A stretch of DNA of 64,000 nt from positions 62,001-126,000 of the forward strand of contig NZ_CAMHSK010000005.1 in the NCBI RefSeq assembly GCF_946187725.1. The letters are read 5' to 3'. Below are positions 49,318-55,532 of the stretch, one piece after another. This stretch comes from an uncultured Treponema sp. (GTDB taxonomy: Bacteria; Spirochaetota; Spirochaetia; Treponematales; Treponemataceae). The translations under genes were made by a program, and so were the position numbers. Positions within the stretch are counted from its first letter, which is position 1; every line of letters starts with the position of its first letter. The notes below the pieces were generated by a model. That model did no database searches. It worked only from the letters and a program-made list of their open reading frames with translations, and had not been told where the DNA came from.

Positions 49318-50289
49318 ATGCAAAATCAATATACTTTTTTTGATTTGATTATTGATGTTTTTACAATAGTAAAAACCCCTCTGTCTCCTGATGAGATTTG
49401 GGAAAAAGCCATTGAACTTGGATTTGACAAAAAACTTGGTTCTTTAGGAAAAACTCCTTCTGCAACTGTTGGCGCACGATTATATGTTGATGTAAAAGAA
49501 AATGGAGAAAATAGCAGATTTATTCAGGTTTCAAAAAGACCTTCTAGATTTTTACTTAGGAGTTTAAGTTTAAATAAAAAAGAAATTGAATCTGAAATTG
49601 AGAAAATAGAAAAGAAGGAATACACAGAAGAAAAAAACTATAAAGAAAGTAACTTCAATGAGCGAGATTTACATCCTCTTCTTGTAAAATATGTTAAAGA
49701 AAATTCTCATTTTCACTGTTTTGCAAAAACTATCTATCAAGAAAATTCTGTTCGAAAAGTAAAAGGTGCTAATGAATGGTTGCATCCTGATTTGGTTGGA
49801 GTTTATTTTCCTTTTGGAGATTATTCACCAGAAACAACAAAACTTCAAAAATCTATGAATGTGAATTCAATAAAGCTTTTTTCTTTTGAAATGAAAAAGC
49901 ATTTGGATTATGCAAATTTAAGACAATGTTTTTTTCAAGCGGTTTCAAATTCTAGTTGGGCAAATGAAGGTTATTTGGTTTGCTTGAAGATAAATAATGA
50001 TTCTGATTTTCGAAATGAACTTCAAAGACTTTCAAATGCTTTTGGAATAGGGATAATAAAATTAAATGCACAAGATATAAATGATTCGGAAATAGTTTGT
50101 CAGGCAAGATATAATGAAAATATAGATTGGGATACACTCAATCGACTTGCTGAAGATTCACCTGATTTTAAAAGGTTCATTTCTGATTTAACGGAAGATA
50201 TTGCGCTTGGAAAAGTAAAAAGCAATTATGATAAAGTTATTTCAGATGAGAAATATGATAACTATCTAAAAGAGAAAAAAATTATATAA
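49318..50289 (+). CDS. HrgA-like protein with HARE-HTH domain
   Basis: A 323-residue protein. Residues 1-75 (FFDLIIDVFTIVKTPLSPDEIWEKAIELGFDKKLGSLGKTPSATVGARLYVDV; key parts PLSPDEIWEKA, GKTPSATVGARLY) form a HARE-HTH winged helix of the sort found in restriction and chromatin proteins. After a charged linker, residues about 115-285 (HPLLVKYVKEN, WLHPDLVGVYFPFGD, KLFSFEMKKHLDYANLRQCFFQAVSNSSWANEGYLV) look like the HrgA C-terminal part and could be a PD-(D/E)XK nuclease-like fold (D...E-x-K). HrgA was first described at a restriction locus of Helicobacter. Last of four inserted genes before gyrA. Confidence 0.75.
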   Translation: MQNQYTFFDLIIDVFTIVKTPLSPDEIWEKAIELGFDKKLGSLGKTPSATVGARLYVDVKENGENSRFIQVSKRPSRFLLRSLSLNKKEIESEIEKIEKKEYTEEKNYKESNFNERDLHPLLVKYVKENSHFHCFAKTIYQENSVRKVKGANEWLHPDLVGVYFPFGDYSPETTKLQKSMNVNSIKLFSFEMKKHLDYANLRQCFFQAVSNSSWANEGYLVCLKINNDSDFRNELQRLSNAFGIGIIKLNAQDINDSEIVCQARYNENIDWDTLNRLAEDSPDFKRFISDLTEDIALGKVKSNYDKVISDEKYDNYLKEKKII

Positions 50290-50301
50290 AAGGAAATATA
50301 A

Positions 50302-52815
50302 ATGTTAGAAGAAGAAAAAACACCGGAAGGTGGAACGGTCATAAAGATTCCGATTGAGGATGAGGTCAAGCAGGCTTACATCGACTATTCTATGTCGGTA
50401 ATTGTTCAGCGAGCTTTGCCTGATGTCCGCGATGGTCTCAAACCTGTTCACCGGCGAATCATGTATGCGATGGACACTTTGCACCTGGCTTCGGGCGGGA
50501 AGACTAAAAAATGCGCTACCATTGTCGGTGAAGTTTTGGGTCACTATCATCCGCACGGAGACGCTTCTGTTTATGATGCCCTTGTACGCTTGGGTCAGGA
50601 TTTTTCTCAGCGATATACAACTGTAACTCCGCAGGGTAACTTTGGTACGATTGCGGGAGATCCTCCTGCGGCTTACCGATACACTGAGGCAAAGATGTCA
50701 AAAATCACCGAAGAGATGGTTTCTGACATTTCAAAGAACACGGTCGACATGGTGGCAAACTTTGACGACACCACAAAAGAACCGGCTGTTCTTCCGGCAA
50801 ACTTTCCGTTCCTTCTTTGTAACGGTACGACAGGTATTGCCGTCGGTATGGCGACTAACATGCCGACCCACAACCTTCGTGAAGTTGCTTCTGCAATTGC
50901 GGCTTACATCGACAATCCTGAGATTTCAATTGATGAGTTGATGAAGCACATCAAAGGTCCGGATTTTCCGACTGGCGGCATCATTTATGGTCGTGAAGGA
51001 ATCAAAAAGGCTTATAGAACAGGCCGTGGTAAAATCACAATCCGCTCAAAATTCACTATTGAAACTGATAAGCGCGGACACGAAAAAATCGTCTTTACCG
51101 AAGTTCCGTACGGCGTAAACACAACCAACATCATCAAGAAAATAAACCAGCTCAAAGATGACAAAATCATCGAGGGAATTGCTGATGCAAACGACGAGAC
51201 TTCAGACCGCGTTGGTATGCGTCTTGTCGTCGAGCTTAAAAAGAACGCGATTACAAAAATCGTTTTGAATCAGCTTTTCTCAAAGACAGAGCTTCAGTCA
51301 AATTTCGGTGTAATCAATCTTGCTCTTGTTCCAGTCAATAAAGATTCGGGCGTGCGCTATGACGAGCCTGGAATGCTTACTCTGCCGGACGTTTACTTGA
51401 AGCCGCAGATTCTCAACTTGAAGCAGCTCATTCAGTATTTCGTAAATCATCGTGATGAAGTTATCACACGCCGCACGATTTATGATCTCAAAGTTGCTAA
51501 GCACCGAATGCACATTTTGCAGGCTTTGATTACTGCAATCAACAACATCGACGAAGTAATCAAGATTATCCGCGGAAGCGACACCACAGAGCAGGCTAAG
51601 CTCCGTTTGGAAGAAAGATTTAATTTTGATGATGAGCAGGCACAGGCAATCGTCGATATGCAGCTCAAACGCCTTACTCATTTGCAGATTGAAGATTTGC
51701 AGAAAGAAATCCGCGAACTTCAGGCATTGATTGATCACTTGGAAGATTTGCTTGCTCACCATGAGAAGATTCTTGCTCTTATCAAAGACGAGACAAATGC
51801 GCTTGCTGATAAATACGGCGATGACAGACGAACTGACATCGTTGCTGATGAAGTCGAAGAAATCAACACAGAGGACATGATTAAAGAAGAAGAAGTCGTC
51901 GTAATGATTTCTAAGATGGGTTACATTAAGCGAGTTCCTCTTACACTTTATAAAGCTCAGGCAAAAGGCGGAAAAGGAAGTCTCAGTGCAAACCTTATCG
52001 AAGACGATTACATTAATCAGATTTTCATTGCTACGACAAAATCTTACATTACTTTCATGACAAATGAAGGAAAGGCTTACTGGATTAAAGTTCACGAGAT
52101 TCCTGAGTCAGGCAGAAGCAGTCGTGGTTCAAGCGTTAAGTCACTGCTTCAGGTTTCTGCTGATGAAGAAATTACAACTATCGTAACGATGAAAGAATTT
52201 TCTGACGATTTGTTCATTTTCATGGCAACTGCAAATGGTGTTGTAAAAAAATGTCAGGTAACAGAGTTTTCAAATGCAAAAACACGCGGCGTAATCGCAA
52301 TTAAGCTAAAAGATGGTGATAAATTAGTATCTTCTATTTTGACAAGTGGTAATCATGAAGTTATGCTAGTCACCCGTAGAGGTCAAGCACTTCGAATAAA
52401 TGAGGAAGATGTCAGACCAATGGGTCGCGCTAGTTCAGGTGTAACTGGAATCAGACTGAGCCAGGGAGATGAACTTGCGGCCGCAATCTGTGTTGAAGAA
52501 GGAAAAGACGCACTTGTAATCACCGAAAAAGGAATAGGAAAACGCGTTGATTTCGAAGAATTTGGTCAGCATGGTAGAGGAACTGGTGGACAGCGAATTT
52601 TTGGTAATACAGATAACAAAGGTGAGATAATCGGTGCTCTTGCTGTTTCAGAAGAGGCAGAACTTATCTGTATGACAGGTCAGGGTAAAACTCTTCGAAT
52701 AAAAGCTGCAACTGTATCGAAGCAGGGTAGGGGTGCATCTGGAACAAGAGTCATAAATATTGATTCTCCAGATTATGTAGTTGGTTTCGATAGTGTTGTA
52801 CAGGAGAAGGAATAA
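50302..52815 (+). CDS. gyrA: DNA gyrase subunit A
   Basis: The DNA-cutting subunit of gyrase. The catalytic tyrosine is Tyr105 in FSQRYTTVTPQGNFG. The quinolone region reads HPHGDASVYDALVRLG, with Ala88 where E. coli has Ser83. The C-terminal six-bladed wrapping domain is complete, with the GyrA box QAKGGKGSL (near residue 552-560). Length 837 is normal. ATG 50302 has AAGGAAATATAA upstream. It follows the inserted cassette by 12 bases and must be read from gyrB or a cassette promoter. Confidence 0.97.
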   Translation: MLEEEKTPEGGTVIKIPIEDEVKQAYIDYSMSVIVQRALPDVRDGLKPVHRRIMYAMDTLHLASGGKTKKCATIVGEVLGHYHPHGDASVYDALVRLGQDFSQRYTTVTPQGNFGTIAGDPPAAYRYTEAKMSKITEEMVSDISKNTVDMVANFDDTTKEPAVLPANFPFLLCNGTTGIAVGMATNMPTHNLREVASAIAAYIDNPEISIDELMKHIKGPDFPTGGIIYGREGIKKAYRTGRGKITIRSKFTIETDKRGHEKIVFTEVPYGVNTTNIIKKINQLKDDKIIEGIADANDETSDRVGMRLVVELKKNAITKIVLNQLFSKTELQSNFGVINLALVPVNKDSGVRYDEPGMLTLPDVYLKPQILNLKQLIQYFVNHRDEVITRRTIYDLKVAKHRMHILQALITAINNIDEVIKIIRGSDTTEQAKLRLEERFNFDDEQAQAIVDMQLKRLTHLQIEDLQKEIRELQALIDHLEDLLAHHEKILALIKDETNALADKYGDDRRTDIVADEVEEINTEDMIKEEEVVVMISKMGYIKRVPLTLYKAQAKGGKGSLSANLIEDDYINQIFIATTKSYITFMTNEGKAYWIKVHEIPESGRSSRGSSVKSLLQVSADEEITTIVTMKEFSDDLFIFMATANGVVKKCQVTEFSNAKTRGVIAIKLKDGDKLVSSILTSGNHEVMLVTRRGQALRINEEDVRPMGRASSGVTGIRLSQGDELAAAICVEEGKDALVITEKGIGKRVDFEEFGQHGRGTGGQRIFGNTDNKGEIIGALAVSEEAELICMTGQGKTLRIKAATVSKQGRGASGTRVINIDSPDYVVGFDSVVQEKE

Positions 52816-52835
52816 AACAAAAAGAGAATTTATAA

Positions 52836-52870
52836 AGCATAAATTTGAGAAAAAAAGTTAAATTTATGCT
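52836..52870 (+). terminator. Hairpin after gyrA (weak terminator or processing site)
   Basis: AGCATAAATTT and its exact complement AAATTTATGCT with a 13-base A-rich loop. No T-run follows, so it may be a weak terminator or an mRNA-end stabiliser. Its right arm overlaps the -35 of the next RNA. Confidence 0.5.
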
Positions 52871-52897
52871 GACAAAAGTTCGTTTGTAATATACAAT
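52869..52897 (+). promoter_or_regulatory. Promoter of the gyrA-downstream small RNA
   Basis: CTGACA (52869-52874), 17 bases, TACAAT (52892-52897), each one mismatch from consensus. The predicted start is the G-run at 52904. Confidence 0.7.
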
Positions 52898-52903
52898 ACT
52901 TTT

Positions 52904-53007
52904 GGGGATAGGTAGTGGCATCAATCACTTTCTTCTTCGTTCATATCTAGTGATTGATAATAACCATCAGGCGACCGTAGAGACTTCAGAGTCTCTACGG
53001 TTTTTTT
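52904..53007 (+). ncRNA. Candidate small RNA between gyrA and the origin region
   Basis: About 104 bases from a good promoter to a very strong terminator. The body has a 10-bp stem ATCAATCACT/AGTGATTGAT with a 19-base pyrimidine-rich loop. The terminator is CCGTAGAGACT/AGTCTCTACGG (11 bp, loop TCAG, 52975-53000) with seven Ts. There is no ribosome site or open frame of note. No known RNA family was recognised. It may regulate another gene or only be the end of gyrA transcription with an extra promoter. Confidence 0.65.
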
Positions 53008-53098
53008 ATGGCTTGGTGGATTTTAGTTTAAGTTTGATATTAGCTATTAGTCAAATGATTTATTACATCTCTTAATAAATATATTTTATGTTCCACAT

Positions 53099-53142
53099 GA
53101 AACAATTTTTTATCCACAAATTCTTAATAACTTGGGGATAAG
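53099..53142 (+). repeat. Duplicated parS/DnaA-box module, copy 1
   Basis: From GAAACAATTTTTTATCCACA onward about 44 bases match 53897-53940 except one base (GGGGATAAG here, GTGGATAAG there). Each copy joins the right half of a parS-like site to two DnaA boxes facing each other. Confidence 0.85.
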
Positions 53143-53896
53143 TATGTTTTTCAACAATATATGCACATTTTGTGGATAAGTTTGTTTCACATGAAACATT
53201 AAGTTATCCACAATTTTTTCACAAAATGTGGATAAATAACTTATAGGATTAGGAGTTCGTTTGTTTAATTGGTAGAATGCTGAAATGAAATCTAATGTTT
53301 CCTTTGAAACAAAAGCATTATTTTGAAAGTATAATTGAGAGCTTATGTTTTCAATTTCTCTGTTCTAGGGATTAACTAATTTAAGAGTTGATAAAACTTA
53401 CAAAAGAAGGGTGTAATTATCTAGTATCTAGGGATAGTGTTTTTTTGTTCGTTAGTTCATTGATTTTTATATGTTATTTGTGTTTCATGTGGAACATTTT
53501 ATTTTTCTTGTTACTAAATTTTAAACAAATAAGGAAGTTTACTGAAAGAACATGATGAGATATTTGTTTCGATTATCGCCAATTTCAAAACAAATTGAAT
53601 TTCAAAAAATTTTATGGGATATTGAGTCTGTTGCAATTTCTTTTCTAGAATGAATTCTTCTGAAATTCGTAAATTGTTTCTTTAATAGTCTTTTAGTAGT
53701 GAAGGTGTTTATGCAAATCTTTGGTCATAAAATAATCATTTTCTTGTTCTTGTTTTTTTTCTTTATGTTTCATGTGAAACGAATTAGTCAGCTGAACAAA
53801 TATCTAATACATTTGGGAAAATAGATGTTGTTGCTATTTGGCTGAGTATTTAATTCATTATTGAAATTAAGAAGTGTCTTATCTGCGTTTCATGTG

Positions 53897-53940
53897 AAAC
53901 AATTTTTTATCCACAAATTCTTAATAACTTGTGGATAAGT
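53897..53940 (+). repeat. Duplicated parS/DnaA-box module, copy 2
   Basis: The second copy, 798 bases from the first. Both DnaA boxes are perfect here (53907-53915 plus, 53930-53938 minus); in copy 1 the second box has one mismatch. Confidence 0.85.
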
Positions 53941-54175
53941 CTCTTTTTATCAACATGTTTTACACAATTTGTGGAAAAGTCTTGATAAAGAAAGATATGA
54001 ATCTTTCCGTTAAGTGTAGAATGAATATAAAGTCAAATAGACTATGACTTGCCAGTTTTTCTGAATTTTTGAAAGTTTCATATGAAACAACAATTTGTAA
54101 AATTTTTATTGCTCTGGATTCCTGCGTTATTCGATATACAAACTGATTTAATGGTTTGTCCTGTCTGTATATGCG

Positions 54176-54445
54176 TTAACTAAAGTTTGTAAGAGTTTAA
54201 GTAATTGAGGAGTTAAATTCTCGTATTCTTAACTAAAGTTTGTGCGGATATTTGTGAATTCCTTTTATATAGAGATTCGGGATAAGATTCTAACTAAAGA
54301 TTGCCTGATAAAAAAAACGCGATGTTTGAATCAAAAAATCTCAATCCAGATAATAAACATTTTCTAGTTTGATTTTTCTTTTTCCAATTCATCGCGTTTG
54401 AAGGAATATGATGTGTTATCCTGGAATTAACTAAGGTTTGTGCGC
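54176..54445 (+). repeat. Iteron-like repeat TTAACTAAAGTTTGTGCG
   Basis: Copies at 54176-54190 (first 15 bases), 54229-54246 (full), 54290-54304 (two or three changes) and 54427-54444 (one change). All face the same way, 53, 61 and 137 bases apart, between the DnaA boxes and the next gene. They do not match DnaA or ParB sites and their role is unknown. Confidence 0.65.
54315..54399. repeat. Long-range inverted repeat beside the iterons
   Basis: AAACGCGATG (54315-54324) and its exact complement CATCGCGTTT (54390-54399) enclose 65 AT-rich bases. It may be a terminator for the fructosamine kinase gene read from the right, or an origin structure. Confidence 0.5.
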
Positions 54446-54449
54446 TTTT

Positions 54450-55361
54450 TTAGTCAATGAACTCCGAAACAATTGTTTTTACCGAGGTTAGATAAGTGGC
54501 ACCAAACATATTTAAATGATTTAGAAGGTGATAAAGGTTGTATAAGTCTCTTCTTTCGTTATAGCCAGGAAGAATTGGATTTGATTCTTTATATGCGTCA
54601 TAGAATTCTTTTGGAAATCCACCGAATAGTTCTGTCATGGCTAAATCTGCTTCGGCATTTCCAACATAGCATGCTGGGTCAATAAGCCACGCTTTTCCAT
54701 CTGAACCACACATTATATTTCCGCTCCATAAGTCTCCATGAAGAATAGATGCTTTTTCTGGTTCAATTAGAAAATCTTCAAGATGATCCAACAGTTTTGT
54801 AATTTTAGCGCGGTCGGTTTCATCAAAATATGATTCTGCACTTTTAAATTGAGGGACTAGTCGGTTATCTCTGAAAAATGAAATCCAGCTATCGTCCGCT
54901 GAATTTTTTTGAACTCTTGCTCCGATAAAGTTGTCTTCTATAAATCCGAACTTTCCCCCGGTAACGAATTCTCTTGTGTCTGCTTTGTGCATTGCTGCAA
55001 GATCTTGTGCAAACAGTTCCCAATAATTAGATTTTTTTATTGCCGGTTCAATATAGTCTAAAAAAAGAAAGCTGTAACCGACCTCTTGTCCTTCATCTGT
55101 GCCGGTGCAAAGAATTTTTGGTGTAGCGATAGTTTTTGTTTCTGCAATTGCAGAAAGGCCTTTTGCTTCTGCGGTGAAGAAAGCAGCATTTTCTTTTGCA
55201 TTTGCCTTCATAAAAATTGATTTTCCATTATTCAGATGAAGTGCATAGGCTTTGTTAATATCGCCTCCTGAAAGTCTGTCTGTTCGTACAATAGAAATCG
55301 AATTCCCGAAAAGCGAGACAAGAGCCTCTGCAAGTGATTTGAAATTTGCTGGTGTAGTCAT
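54450..55361 (-). CDS. Fructosamine kinase family protein
   Basis: A 303-residue kinase of the FN3K group, which phosphorylates sugar-amine adducts so that they can be removed from proteins. Marks: LSGGDINKAYALHL (glycine loop), SIFMKANAKENAAFFTAEAKGL (Lys and Glu of the ATP site; key parts FMKAN and FTAEAKGL), and the catalytic loop ILHGDLWSGNIMCG with AWLIDPACYVGNAEADLAM. ATG 55361 has no ribosome site; TTGACC-18-AAGAAT ends five bases upstream, so it may be leaderless. The only minus-strand gene in this part. Confidence 0.9.
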   Translation of the reverse strand: MTTPANFKSLAEALVSLFGNSISIVRTDRLSGGDINKAYALHLNNGKSIFMKANAKENAAFFTAEAKGLSAIAETKTIATPKILCTGTDEGQEVGYSFLFLDYIEPAIKKSNYWELFAQDLAAMHKADTREFVTGGKFGFIEDNFIGARVQKNSADDSWISFFRDNRLVPQFKSAESYFDETDRAKITKLLDHLEDFLIEPEKASILHGDLWSGNIMCGSDGKAWLIDPACYVGNAEADLAMTELFGGFPKEFYDAYKESNPILPGYNERRDLYNLYHLLNHLNMFGATYLTSVKTIVSEFID

Positions 55362-55532
55362 GTTTTATTCTTGCATTGAATTGATTTTTGGGTCAAGGTC
55401 TGTTTTTTTAGTCTTTAGGAGAGAGTGTGTTTTTTTCTATAATATGGGGTGGTTTCTTAAAATTTTTCTTGTTGAATTTCAAATTCTGTTGCATAATAGT
55501 TTAGCAGTTTTATAGTTTCTTTAAGGATTGTT

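Larger units (their letters stand above)
53089..54089. promoter_or_regulatory. Cluster of parS-like sites
   Basis: Sixteen-base palindromes close to parS (TGTTNCACGTGAAACA): TGTTCCACATGAAACA (53089-53104), TGTTTCACATGAAACA (53183-53198), TGTTTCATGTGGAACA (53481-53496), TGTTTCATGTGAAACG (53766-53781), CGTTTCATGTGAAACA (53886-53901). Weaker: 53296-53311 and 54074-54089. Each good site differs from consensus at one or two positions, always including the centre (CACATG or CATGTG in place of CACGTG). parA and parB are not in the window. Confidence 0.72.
53008..54449. other. oriC: Non-coding origin region (oriC candidate) with DnaA boxes
   Basis: No gene is visible in these 1.44 kb, which are strongly AT-rich. 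Perfect TTATCCACA boxes: plus strand 53110-53118, 53204-53212, 53907-53915; minus strand 53171-53179, 53227-53235, 53930-53938. One-mismatch boxes: 53133-53141 and 53970-53978 (minus). parS-like palindromes and an iteron-like repeat lie in the same stretch. Gene directions (mostly minus to the left, mostly plus to the right) and the position next to gyrA agree with an origin here. The stretch 53242-53480 shows only AT-rich DNA and one weak parS-like site. Confidence 0.75.

Noticed and set aside
51298-52095. A 265-codon open frame on the minus strand
   Set aside because: It lies wholly inside gyrA on the other strand, has no ribosome site and no recognisable protein; it is a shadow of gyrA codon use.
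53250-53310. tRNA-like text (TTAATTGGTAGAATGC...)
   Set aside because: It recalls a D-arm, but no acceptor stem, anticodon arm or T-arm can be formed around it.
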